From the NCBI RefSeq assembly GCF_042649925.1, contig NZ_JBHSAF010000006.1, positions 189,076 to 253,075 on the forward strand: 64,000 nucleotides of DNA. The letters run 5' to 3'. This DNA is from Pseudaeromonas sharmana. GTDB lineage: Bacteria; Pseudomonadota; Gammaproteobacteria; Enterobacterales; Aeromonadaceae. The translations under genes and the position numbers were made by a program. The notes beneath the pieces were generated by a model. That model ran no database searches. It saw only the letters and a list, made by a program, of their open reading frames with translations, and was not told where the DNA came from. Position 1 is the stretch's first letter, and the number at the start of each line of letters is the position of its first letter. Below, piece by piece: positions 35,219 through 43,696 of the stretch.

Positions 35219-35567
35219 CGTAACCAACTCTCTGGTTGTCTTTTGCTCCACACTGGTGAAGCGCCACGTTATCAAACACTCTTGTTTTCGGGACCCAATG
35301 CCATGCGAAAAAGGCATTAATCGATAATGAATACCGCCCCGACGTAATGGCAGCCATCAGCTGCCAAGCCGCGCCCTATCTTACCCCAGTACCATGACAG
35401 ACTCGCATCCACCTCGATGCCAGAGACAAGAAAACAAACAGAAATCACACTCTGCCAAGATATGGTGTCTTGGCGGCTTCATTTCAAGCCTAGCGAGCCA
35501 AGCCTTGCGAGCCGTCGCTGATTTACTGCAGTTTGCCGAGGGTAGCATAAACCCTTATCAAAAAAGC
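35219..35567 (-). other. secA upstream region, no recognised gene
   Basis: This stretch between lpxC and secA holds the secA leader. An open frame at 35142-35357 on the minus strand overlaps secA in another frame and lacks a signal peptide or a SecM arrest motif, so it is not called. No confident promoter pair was found; TAAGAT near 35380 on the minus strand is a weak -10. Confidence 0.5.
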
Positions 35568-35604
35568 AAACAAAAAGGCACCGGGGAGAGAAGCCGGTGC
35601 CTTT
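35568..35604 (-). terminator. Terminator of lpxC and the dcw-lpxC unit
   Basis: On the minus strand AAAGGCACCGG pairs with CCGGTGCCTTT around an eight- to nine-base loop, followed by TTGTTTGCTTTTTTG. It is 27 bases after the lpxC stop and separates lpxC from secA. Confidence 0.9.
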
Positions 35605-35631
35605 ACGGTTATTTGGTGACCACGGTAAATA

Positions 35632-36555
35632 TCAGGCGTAAGCCAGTTGTCCGTCCGCGAACGGTACCGGCGAAGCTTGCTTCTGATCTTCGAAGGTAAC
35701 CATTTCCCACGCTTCGGCATCGTTCAGCAAGGTGCGCAACAACTGGTTGTTAACGGCATGCCCTGTTTTATATGCGCTGAACTCACCGAGAATCGTGTGA
35801 TTGCCCATATACAGGTCACCCACCGCATCCAGCATCTTGTGTTTGACGAATTCATCGTCATAACGCAAACCTTCGTCGTTCAGAACACGGTAGTCATCCA
35901 TCACAACGGCATTTTCCAGACTGCCACCCAGCGCGAGGTTCTTGGAGTGCATGAACTCGACGTCCTTCATGAAACAGAAGGTACGTGCACGACTCAGTTC
36001 ACGCACAAAAGCCGCGCCACTGAAGTTCAGGCTCAGCATCTGCTTGGCCGGATCCATCACCGGGTGTTTGAAGTCGATACGCAGGTTCATGCGGAAACCT
36101 TTGTTATACGGCTTCAGCTCAGCCCACTTGTCACCGTCTTCGACTCGTACCGTCTTCTTGATACGAATAAAACGCTTGGGGGCATTCAATTCTTCAATGC
36201 CCGCAGACTGCAGCAGGAAAATAAACGGATGCGAACTGCCATCCATGACCGGTAGTTCTGGCGCGTCCACTTCGACATACAAATTATCGATACCGAACGC
36301 AGCCAATGCTGCGGACAAGTGCTCCACAGTAGAGATACGGACACCCTCATCGTTTACCAGAGCGGTACACAGGACGGTATCACGCACAGCCTCGGCCTGA
36401 GCAGGGATCTCGACTGCCGGCTGCAAATCAGTACGCACATAGACGATACCGGTATTGGCTGGCGCCGGTCGGAAGGTTACGGAAACCTTGCGTCCGGAGT
36501 GCAGACCGACACCTGTCGCCTGTACGCTTTGCTTGAGAGTGCGTTGTTTAATCAT
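35632..36555 (-). CDS. lpxC: UDP-3-O-acyl-N-acetylglucosamine deacetylase
   Basis: LpxC is the zinc enzyme for the committed step of lipid A synthesis. The 307-residue protein starts MIKQRTLKQSVQATGVGLHS. The zinc and catalytic motifs are STVEHLSAAL (first His), MDGSSHPF, and KHKMLDAVGDL (His and Asp) with the late GHAVNN His. The start at 36555 has AGGTGAGG just upstream; a long upstream extension of the frame is spurious. A candidate promoter sits in the gap to ftsZ. In E. coli LpxC is degraded by FtsH through its C-terminal tail. The tail here ends QLAYA, a similar small hydrophobic end. Confidence 0.97.
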   Translation of the reverse strand: MIKQRTLKQSVQATGVGLHSGRKVSVTFRPAPANTGIVYVRTDLQPAVEIPAQAEAVRDTVLCTALVNDEGVRISTVEHLSAALAAFGIDNLYVEVDAPELPVMDGSSHPFIFLLQSAGIEELNAPKRFIRIKKTVRVEDGDKWAELKPYNKGFRMNLRIDFKHPVMDPAKQMLSLNFSGAAFVRELSRARTFCFMKDVEFMHSKNLALGGSLENAVVMDDYRVLNDEGLRYDDEFVKHKMLDAVGDLYMGNHTILGEFSAYKTGHAVNNQLLRTLLNDAEAWEMVTFEDQKQASPVPFADGQLAYA

Positions 36556-36602
36556 ATCCTCACCTTGATCAGCGAGCTGGTCAGACCAACTCTCAGTTAC
36601 GC

Positions 36603-36632
36603 ATACTACCATAGGCGTTGCGCAAATGCTAA
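36603..36632 (-). promoter_or_regulatory. Candidate lpxC promoter in the ftsZ-lpxC gap
   Basis: On the minus strand TTAGCA (36632-36627) is followed after 18 bases by TAGTAT (36608-36603), about 48 bases before the lpxC start. Both boxes are partial matches. lpxC could also be reached by read-through from ftsZ. Confidence 0.45.
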
Positions 36633-36661
36633 TCGTGTCACACTTCTGTCTTCTGCTGTGC

Positions 36662-37816
36662 TTAATCTGCTTGTTTGCGCAGGAACGCCGGAATATCCAG
36701 ATAATCCGGTTCGGCACGGCTCTGTACCGGCTCGGCATTGACCGCCTTCGGGCGCTCTTCGACGAACTGGCTCATCGGTGCATCCTGCAACATGGAACGC
36801 AGAGGACGCTCCGGTTTCTGGGCATTTTTCACCAGCGTGATCTCGGGCTTGCGCTCCTGACCGATACCGGTAGCCACCACGGTGACACGCAGTTCGTCCT
36901 GCATGTTGGGATCGATGACGGCCCCGACAACCACGGTGGCGTTTTCCGATGCGAAAGCCTTGACGGCATTACCAACCGTCTCAAACTCTTCCATCGTCAC
37001 GTCCATACCCGCCGTGATATTCACGAGGATACCGCGCGCGCCGGCCAAATCGACGTCTTCCAGTAACGGGCTGGAAATGGCTTTTTCTGCCGCCTCTTCG
37101 GCGCGATCATCGCCACGTGCATAACCGGTCCCCATCATGGCGGTTCCCATTTCACGCATAACGGTGCGCACGTCGGCAAAGTCGACGTTAATCAAGCCCG
37201 GACGGGTAATCAGTTCTGCAATCCCCTGGACCGCCCCCAACAGCACATCGTTGGCGGCCTTGAAGGCTTCCAGCAGGCTGACGCCCTTACCCAGAACGCG
37301 CAGCAGTTTGTCATTCGGGATCGTAATCAGCGAATCAACATGCTTTGACAGCTCATCAATCCCCTGCAGCGCATAATTCATGCGCTTCTTGCCTTCGAAA
37401 TTGAACGGCTTGGTGACGACGGCCACGGTCAGGATCCCCAACTCCTTGGCGACTTCAGCGACGACGGGGGCAGCACCGGTCCCGGTACCGCCACCCATGC
37501 CGGCCGCGATAAAGACCATGTCAGAGCCTTCCAGCATCTGGCGGATATCATCACGGTTTTCCAGTGCCGCTTCACGGCCAATCTCTGGATTGGCACCTGC
37601 GCCCAGGCCTTTGGTGATATTGCCACCGATTTGCACCGTCGTTTCAGCACCAGAATTACGCAGCGCCTGCGCATCGGTGTTGATGGCAATAAAGTGCACA
37701 CCCTCGATGCTCTCACGGACCATATGCTCGACGGCATTGCCACCGCCACCACCGACGCCAATCACTTTGATGACGGCATCATCACCCTGGCTTCCAACCG
37801 GTTCAAACGTAAACAT
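36662..37816 (-). CDS. ftsZ: Cell division GTPase FtsZ
   Basis: FtsZ is the tubulin-like GTPase that forms the Z ring. The 384-residue protein starts MFTFEPVG and has the GTP-binding signature GGGTGTGAAP near residues 108-117. The T7 loop is present as NVDFADVRTVM. The C-terminal peptide DYLDIPAFLRKQAD is the binding site for FtsA, ZipA and ZapD, the last encoded in this window. The start at 37816 has a GAGAGAG ribosome-binding stretch. It follows ftsA by 36 bases. Confidence 0.98.
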   Translation of the reverse strand: MFTFEPVGSQGDDAVIKVIGVGGGGGNAVEHMVRESIEGVHFIAINTDAQALRNSGAETTVQIGGNITKGLGAGANPEIGREAALENRDDIRQMLEGSDMVFIAAGMGGGTGTGAAPVVAEVAKELGILTVAVVTKPFNFEGKKRMNYALQGIDELSKHVDSLITIPNDKLLRVLGKGVSLLEAFKAANDVLLGAVQGIAELITRPGLINVDFADVRTVMREMGTAMMGTGYARGDDRAEEAAEKAISSPLLEDVDLAGARGILVNITAGMDVTMEEFETVGNAVKAFASENATVVVGAVIDPNMQDELRVTVVATGIGQERKPEITLVKNAQKPERPLRSMLQDAPMSQFVEERPKAVNAEPVQSRAEPDYLDIPAFLRKQAD

Positions 37817-37852
37817 GATTCTCTCTCCGCACGATTTGCTTGCTAGCAAAAA

Positions 37853-39109
37853 TCAAAACTCGCCACGTAACCAATTGCTCAGTCGCTGGAACATGCCACC
37901 AACACTGGCCTTGACGTTACTGTCCTTGCTTCCTTTGGACTGGTGAAGCTTGCCGTATTGCAACAGGCCCACAGCGGTAGAAAACACCGGCGCCTGTACA
38001 TAGTCCGTCAGTCCACGTACGTTCTCGGGCTCGCCGACACGGACCTGGCACTGGAATATCTGTTCTGCACACTCGACGACCCCTTCGATTTGGGCTGAGC
38101 CGCCGGTCAGCACCACCCCGGCCGCCAGCTGGTGCTTGACGCCCTGGGCTCGAAGTTCGTTCTGCATCTTGCTGATTTCGTCCTGAACCAGCCCCAGTAG
38201 CTCACAATACCGCGGCTCAATCACTTCAGCCAAGGTTTGACGTTGCAAACTGCGCGCTGGACGACCTCCAACGCTCGGAACTTCGATAGTGTCTTCTTTG
38301 CTGACCAGGCGACCGAGGGCACTGCCGTAGCGTACCTTGATCGCCTCGGCATCCAGCGGCGGTGTTCCGAAGGCATAGGCGATGTCGCTGGTCACGGTGT
38401 TGCCCGCATACGGAATCACCTTGCTATAGCGCAAAGCGCCACCGGTGAACATGGCGATATCCATGGTACCACCACCGATATCGACGACACAGACGCCCAG
38501 CTCTTTCTCATCTTCCGTCAACACGGCATAGCTTGAGGCCAATGCCGAGAAAATCATCTGGTCGACCTTCAGCCCCACCCGCTCGACGCACTTTTCAATA
38601 TTGCGCGCCATATCGTTATGGCAGGTAATCAGATGCACTTTGGCACCCATGCGCACCCCGGAAAGGCCGATCGGGTTCTTGATTCCTTCCTGATAATCGA
38701 TCGAGTACTCCTGGGGCAGCACATGCAGCACGCGATGCTCGTCCGGAAGACGGACCGATTTCGCCGTATGAATCACGTTATCCACGTCATCCTGTGTGAC
38801 CTCCTCATCGGAGATCGGCACCATGCCCTTTTCATTCCGGCACTCGATATGGCGCCCGGAAATACCGAGGAAGACAGACGAAATATGGCAATCGGCCATC
38901 ATCTCGGCTTCGTCAACCGCACGTTGCAACGACTTGACGACCGACTCGAGATCATTCACTCCCCCTTTATCCATGCCGCGCGCGGAATGGGTACCGAGGC
39001 CAATGATATTGATCTCGCCATCCGGCAAGACTTCCCCCACTAATACGGCCACCTTGGTGGTGCCGATATCAAGTCCGACGATCAGATTTCTGTCTGTGGT
39101 CTTGGTCAT
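37853..39109 (-). CDS. ftsA: Cell division protein FtsA
   Basis: FtsA is an actin-like ATPase that anchors FtsZ to the inner membrane. The 418-residue protein has the actin-fold phosphate 1 motif IVGLDIGTTKVAVLVGE, the phosphate 2 motif VVDIGGGTMDIAMF, and ends with an amphipathic helix MFQRLSNWLRGEF, the membrane-targeting sequence. The start MTKTTDRNL overlaps the end of ftsQ by 41 bases in another frame. Confidence 0.98.
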   Translation of the reverse strand: MTKTTDRNLIVGLDIGTTKVAVLVGEVLPDGEINIIGLGTHSARGMDKGGVNDLESVVKSLQRAVDEAEMMADCHISSVFLGISGRHIECRNEKGMVPISDEEVTQDDVDNVIHTAKSVRLPDEHRVLHVLPQEYSIDYQEGIKNPIGLSGVRMGAKVHLITCHNDMARNIEKCVERVGLKVDQMIFSALASSYAVLTEDEKELGVCVVDIGGGTMDIAMFTGGALRYSKVIPYAGNTVTSDIAYAFGTPPLDAEAIKVRYGSALGRLVSKEDTIEVPSVGGRPARSLQRQTLAEVIEPRYCELLGLVQDEISKMQNELRAQGVKHQLAAGVVLTGGSAQIEGVVECAEQIFQCQVRVGEPENVRGLTDYVQAPVFSTAVGLLQYGKLHQSKGSKDSNVKASVGGMFQRLSNWLRGEF

Positions 39110-39848
39110 TACCAGTCCCTTCAATTGGTTTCCATCCCACAGCAAAGCCGGTGTCATATCTCAGATCCAGATAAGCAATCTGCTCACGAGGATCCAGTTG
39201 CGGATAGACATCGATAAATCGCTGCAGCCGCGCTCCGGTATCAGCCCGCCCCAGAATCAACAGGGGACCGTCTTTGATTTTGACCTCCCAAGAGTGTCGT
39301 TTGGTCAAATTCACCGACTCGATGTGATAACCGTTAAGCGCCAGGATGCGCTCATAGTTCTTGTATTCTTCCCAGATGCGATTGGCCATGTCATCAGGAC
39401 CAGACAATCGCACCAGGGGATGTTTCAATCGCTCCAGCGGCGCCTTGAAAATACCGCCCTTATCACTCAGCAGACGGTCTTCCCCCCAACGCGCACGAGG
39501 AGACTGTTCTATCACGTACACATACAACAACGCCGGCCAACGCTTGCGCACTGACGCCTGGTAAACCCAGGGCAGTGCTTCGATCTGTTGCTGCACATCA
39601 TTGACGTCCAGTTTGAAGAAGTTACTGACTGCAGGGTCGGCTCGTAACGTCTCGCGGACATCCGCCACCGTGACATAATCGAGCTTGCCCTGCACCACCA
39701 GACCCTCCACCGGGATCCGATCTTCCTCAAAAAACCAGCGCTTGATGTCATTCGCCGCTGAACTCAGCCCATACAGCACTGCTGCGAAAAACAGCACGCC
39801 GAACAGAAATTCTCCCCGGGTGCGGTTGCGCGAGACCACTTCACTCAT
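39069..39848 (-). CDS. ftsQ: Cell division protein FtsQ
   Basis: FtsQ is a bitopic inner-membrane protein that recruits FtsL and FtsB to the septum. The 259-residue protein has a short cytoplasmic tail, a membrane helix at about 13-32, a POTRA domain (VEGLVVQGKLDYVTVADVRE, in the part before PWVYQASVRKRWP), and a beta domain with Y248-like region near the end. The C-terminal 14 codons overlap ftsA. The gap to murC (139 bases) has no ddl gene. Confidence 0.95.
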   Translation of the reverse strand: MSEVVSRNRTRGEFLFGVLFFAAVLYGLSSAANDIKRWFFEEDRIPVEGLVVQGKLDYVTVADVRETLRADPAVSNFFKLDVNDVQQQIEALPWVYQASVRKRWPALLYVYVIEQSPRARWGEDRLLSDKGGIFKAPLERLKHPLVRLSGPDDMANRIWEEYKNYERILALNGYHIESVNLTKRHSWEVKIKDGPLLILGRADTGARLQRFIDVYPQLDPREQIAYLDLRYDTGFAVGWKPIEGTGNDQDHRQKSDRRT

Positions 39849-39987
39849 GCCGTTGCGTCCGCCATACCATCGTTATTGCGCTCCTTTGCCAGTGCAGAAT
39901 GCACAACACCGGCAAAAATCAAGGGTGACATTATATAGAGGCCCCGGTACGGATCAAAACACCCGCTTGCAAAACCGGGGCTTGGGC

Positions 39988-41442
39988 TCACTCTTGTCCT
40001 TTCATCCGGACGATATCCAAACGCATTTCAGCCAGCATTTTCGCCAGGGCACCGACATTCCCCGCACCTTGCGTCAACACCAGATCACCCTCTTGCACCA
40101 ACTCTGCCAGCACGGCCGGGACTTCCGCCGGGGTCGATACAAAGATCGGCTCCAGCTGGCCGCGTTGACGAATCGAACGACACAGCGCACGCCCATCGGC
40201 GCCCGGTATCGGATCCTCGCCCGCGGCATAGACTTCCAGCACGATGAGGACATCAACCTTGGAGAGCACCTCGGCAAAGTCTTCATACAAATCCCTGGTC
40301 CGCGTGTAACGGTGCGGCTGGAAAATCATGACCAGACGACGCTGAGCCCAACCTCCGCGCGCGGCATTGATCGTCACACGCACTTCACTTGGATGGTGAC
40401 CATAATCATCCACCAGCATGGCCTTGCCACGCCCGGTCTCGAACTCGCCATAATGCTGGAAGCGACGCCCAACCCCTTCGAAACGTGCCAACGCGGCGAT
40501 GATGGCCTCGTCCGCGATACCGTCCTCTGTCGCGACGGCAATCGCGGCAGCGGCATTCAGGGCATTGTGGCGGCCAGGCAGGTTCAGGGTCACATCCAGC
40601 AAGGAGCCATCGTGTCGACGGACCTTGAAGCGGCTACGCTGGGTCTCCTGCACGAAGTCAAGGACCTGGACATCGGCATCATCGCTGTAACCATAAGTAA
40701 TGGTGGCTCGACCGATTTCCGGTAACAGGCCGCGGATAACCGGATCATCGATGCAAACCACCGCCAAGCCATAAAACGGCAGGTTGTGCAGGAACTCGAT
40801 GAAGGTCGCCTTCAACTTATTAAAGTCGCCCCCGTAGGTGTCCATGTGATCCGCTTCGATATTGGTCACAATTGACACCATCGGTTGCAGATGCAAAAAC
40901 GAGGCGTCACTCTCGTCGGCCTCGGCAATCAGGTAACGACTGCTACCAAGGCGTGCATTGGTACCGGCACTGTTCAGCAGGCCGCCGATGACAAAGGTCG
41001 GATCGCGATCCGCTTCGGCATAAATGGTCGACACCAGACTGGTCGTGGTCGTCTTGCCATGAGTCCCGGCGACCGCGATACCGTGACGATAACGCATCAA
41101 TTCAGCCAGCATCTCGGCACGGCGCACAACGGGGATCCGCTGTTCACGCGCAGCGATGATTTCCGGGTTGTCAGCATGGATGGCGGTCGATACCACGACC
41201 ACGCTGGCGCCGGACACATGACTGGCTTCATGGCCGATAAAGATGGTGGCGCCCAACTCGGCCAAGCGCTGTGTGACCCGGTTGGTCGCGATATCCGAGC
41301 CGGAAATCTGATAGCCCTCATTGGCCAACACTTCGGCAATCCCCCCCATGCCAGCCCCACCGATGCCGATAAAATGGATCCGCCGGACCCGACGCATCTC
41401 AGGAATCATGGTTCTCAGCTTTGCCAGTTCGACCTTGGTCAT
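39988..41442 (-). CDS. murC: UDP-N-acetylmuramate-L-alanine ligase
   Basis: MurC adds L-alanine to UDP-MurNAc, the first peptide-stem step. The 484-residue protein has the N-terminal FIGIGGAGMGGIAEVL nucleotide fold, the ATP loop AGTHGKTTTTSLVSTI, and the C-terminal DDYGHHPSEVRVTI motif. The ATG at 41442 overlaps the murG stop by four bases and has GAGAAA upstream. An 11-residue upstream extension of the frame is not needed. Confidence 0.97.
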   Translation of the reverse strand: MTKVELAKLRTMIPEMRRVRRIHFIGIGGAGMGGIAEVLANEGYQISGSDIATNRVTQRLAELGATIFIGHEASHVSGASVVVVSTAIHADNPEIIAAREQRIPVVRRAEMLAELMRYRHGIAVAGTHGKTTTTSLVSTIYAEADRDPTFVIGGLLNSAGTNARLGSSRYLIAEADESDASFLHLQPMVSIVTNIEADHMDTYGGDFNKLKATFIEFLHNLPFYGLAVVCIDDPVIRGLLPEIGRATITYGYSDDADVQVLDFVQETQRSRFKVRRHDGSLLDVTLNLPGRHNALNAAAAIAVATEDGIADEAIIAALARFEGVGRRFQHYGEFETGRGKAMLVDDYGHHPSEVRVTINAARGGWAQRRLVMIFQPHRYTRTRDLYEDFAEVLSKVDVLIVLEVYAAGEDPIPGADGRALCRSIRQRGQLEPIFVSTPAEVPAVLAELVQEGDLVLTQGAGNVGALAKMLAEMRLDIVRMKGQE

Positions 41443-42518
41443 GCTTTTTCTCTCTTTTTTGTCAGCGCTTCGCACACCACAGCGACGCGCTCGGTGGCAT
41501 TCAAGATGGCCTGTTTACGGGCCGCCGTCGCCATCTGTGCACGGCAATCGACATCCTGCAGCTCACGAAGAGCCGCAGCCAAACCTTCAGGCGTCAGTTC
41601 ACGCTGAGGCATCAATAACGCAGCGCCTTGTTGTGTCAGGCTTTCGGCATTGCGGGTCTGGTGATCATCGACGGCATGAGGCAGCGGAACAAAAATCGCC
41701 GGCAACCCTGCCGCGGCGACTTCGGCCACTGTCAGCGCACCAGCCCGGCAGACAATCACATCCGCCCAGGCATAAGCGGCCGCCATATCGGTGATGAACT
41801 CGCACACCTCGGCTTCGACACCGACATCGCGATAGCGCATCTCGACATCGTCCCGATTACCCTTGCCAGTCTGGTGACGTATGTCCAGTCCCTCAAGCAG
41901 GGCTGCAGCCGCAGGGACCGTCTGGTTCAAGACCCGAGCGCCCAGGCTTCCGCCGACGATCAACACCCGCAACGACGCTCCGGGTTGCGGAGCGGCTCTG
42001 GGCGCCTCGGCCAAAGCGACCACCTCGGAACGCACCGGATTACCAACCACTTCGACTTTTTCATGCGCTGCAAACGCACCGGGGAAGCCGAGCAATACAC
42101 GGCGTGCCAATCGTGCCAGCCAGCGATTTGTCAGACCGGCCGCGGCATTTTGTTCATGCAGCACCAGCGGGATCCCCGCCAGCCAGGCCGCAACGCCCCC
42201 CGGACCAGAGGCAAATCCGCCCATGCCGAGCACGACATCGGGCTGGAAGCACCTCAGCACACGCCGAGCCTGCAGAATCGAACGCAAGATACGCCACGGA
42301 GCGGCCAGCAGACGTAACAGACCATTCCCGCGCACGCCCTGAATATCGATAAACGAGATCGGATAGCCATGGGCCGGGACCAGCTCGGCCTCCATGCGAT
42401 CAGCCGTGCCCAGCCAATGTATCGTCCACCCCTGTGCCGACAGATGGTGCGCAACCGCCAGGCCGGGGAACACATGCCCGCCGGTACCACCCGCCATCAC
42501 CAGCAACCGCTTACTCAT
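41439..42518 (-). CDS. murG: UDP-GlcNAc:lipid I N-acetylglucosaminyltransferase MurG
   Basis: MurG makes lipid II on the inner face of the cytoplasmic membrane. The 359-residue protein is a GT-B fold enzyme: the lipid-binding loop MAGGTGGHVFPGLAVA, VLGMGGFASGPGG, HEQNAAAGLTNRWLAR, VVGNPVRSEV, and the UDP-GlcNAc site VCRAGALTVAEVAAAGLPAI. It overlaps both ftsW and murC by four bases. Confidence 0.97.
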   Translation of the reverse strand: MSKRLLVMAGGTGGHVFPGLAVAHHLSAQGWTIHWLGTADRMEAELVPAHGYPISFIDIQGVRGNGLLRLLAAPWRILRSILQARRVLRCFQPDVVLGMGGFASGPGGVAAWLAGIPLVLHEQNAAAGLTNRWLARLARRVLLGFPGAFAAHEKVEVVGNPVRSEVVALAEAPRAAPQPGASLRVLIVGGSLGARVLNQTVPAAAALLEGLDIRHQTGKGNRDDVEMRYRDVGVEAEVCEFITDMAAAYAWADVIVCRAGALTVAEVAAAGLPAIFVPLPHAVDDHQTRNAESLTQQGAALLMPQRELTPEGLAAALRELQDVDCRAQMATAARKQAILNATERVAVVCEALTKKREKA

Positions 42519-43696
42519 ACCTCTCCCTTTTGCAGGACCTGTCCACTGTCCCGCCTGAGTTCAAAATCGATGCGTATCAACAAGGCAACTGCCATGCTCA
42601 TGGCGATCAGACTGGAGCCGCCGTAACTGACCAGCGGCAACGTCAAGCCCTTGGTCGGCAGCATGCCGGCCGCCGCGCCGACATTGATCACGGTCTGGAA
42701 ACCAAACCAGATACCGATGCCGCAGCCGACATAGCCATCAAACTGTTTCCCCTTGTCCAGCGCCGCGCGGCCAATTTGCAATGCCTTGAAGACCAAGGCC
42801 AGTTGCAATGCCAGCACCAGCAGCACGCCGAAATAACCGAGCTCCTCACCCAGGATCGCGAAGACAAAGTCGGTATGCGCCTCCGGCAGGTACTCCAGTT
42901 TCTGTACCGAGTTACCCAATCCCTGGCCAAAGAACCCACCGCGACCAAACGCCATCAGCGATTGAGTCAACTGATAACCACTGCCGAACGGATCGGCCCA
43001 CGGGTCGAGAAACGAGGTCACCCGCCGCATCCGGTAGGGTTCGAACAGGATCAACATGACCAGTGCCGCAACGCCCATCATGATCATCAGTACAAACTGG
43101 AATAAACGAGCTCCGGCAAGGAACAACAACCCCAGCGTGGTCACAAACAGCACGACGACCGAGCCTAAATCCGGTTGCGCCAGCAACAGCAGCGCCATGC
43201 AGAACACCAGCGCCAACGGTTTGAGAAAGCCGGAGAAGTGGCCGCGGACTTCATCCAGTCGCCGCACCAAATAACCGGAAAGATAGGTGATCAACACCAG
43301 CTTGGCGGTTTCCGCCGGTTGCAAATTGAACGGGCCGAGCGGCAACCAACGCTTGGCGCCATTGACACTGTGTCCGGCCACCAGCACAACCAGTAGCATC
43401 AGAATTGAGAAAATCAGCAGCTGGCCGCCCCATTCCTGCCAATAGCGCACCGGCACATACAAGGTTGCAACCGCCGCCAACGTGCAGAGGAACAGGAAGA
43501 TCAGATGCCGTTTGACAAAGAAAAAGGCGTCATTTTGCAACGAGACCCCTTCGGTGATCGAGGCAGATGCCACCATGATCAGACCGACGGCCATCAGTGT
43601 CGCCGCCAGAACCAGCAGTTGCCGGTCATACAAGGAGCTGCGGTCAGGTACCAGCCAGCGCCAGACGGCCGAGGTAGCGTTGCGCAACAAGGTCAT
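42515..43696 (-). CDS. ftsW: Septal peptidoglycan polymerase FtsW
   Basis: FtsW is a SEDS-family glycosyltransferase that polymerises lipid II with FtsI at the septum. The 393-residue protein has about ten membrane segments and the SEDS motifs NGAKRWLPLGPFNLQPAE, LLLAQPDLGS (catalytic Asp in the extracellular loop region), EAHTDFVFAILGEELGYFG, and GLTLPLVSYGGSSL at the end. It sits between murD and murG with four-base overlaps on both sides. Confidence 0.96.
   Translation of the reverse strand: MTLLRNATSAVWRWLVPDRSSLYDRQLLVLAATLMAVGLIMVASASITEGVSLQNDAFFFVKRHLIFLFLCTLAAVATLYVPVRYWQEWGGQLLIFSILMLLVVLVAGHSVNGAKRWLPLGPFNLQPAETAKLVLITYLSGYLVRRLDEVRGHFSGFLKPLALVFCMALLLLAQPDLGSVVVLFVTTLGLLFLAGARLFQFVLMIMMGVAALVMLILFEPYRMRRVTSFLDPWADPFGSGYQLTQSLMAFGRGGFFGQGLGNSVQKLEYLPEAHTDFVFAILGEELGYFGVLLVLALQLALVFKALQIGRAALDKGKQFDGYVGCGIGIWFGFQTVINVGAAAGMLPTKGLTLPLVSYGGSSLIAMSMAVALLIRIDFELRRDSGQVLQKGEV

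Noticed and set aside
35142..35357. Possible SecM-like leader upstream of secA
   Set aside because: No signal peptide and no arrest motif, and most of it overlaps the secA start in another frame.
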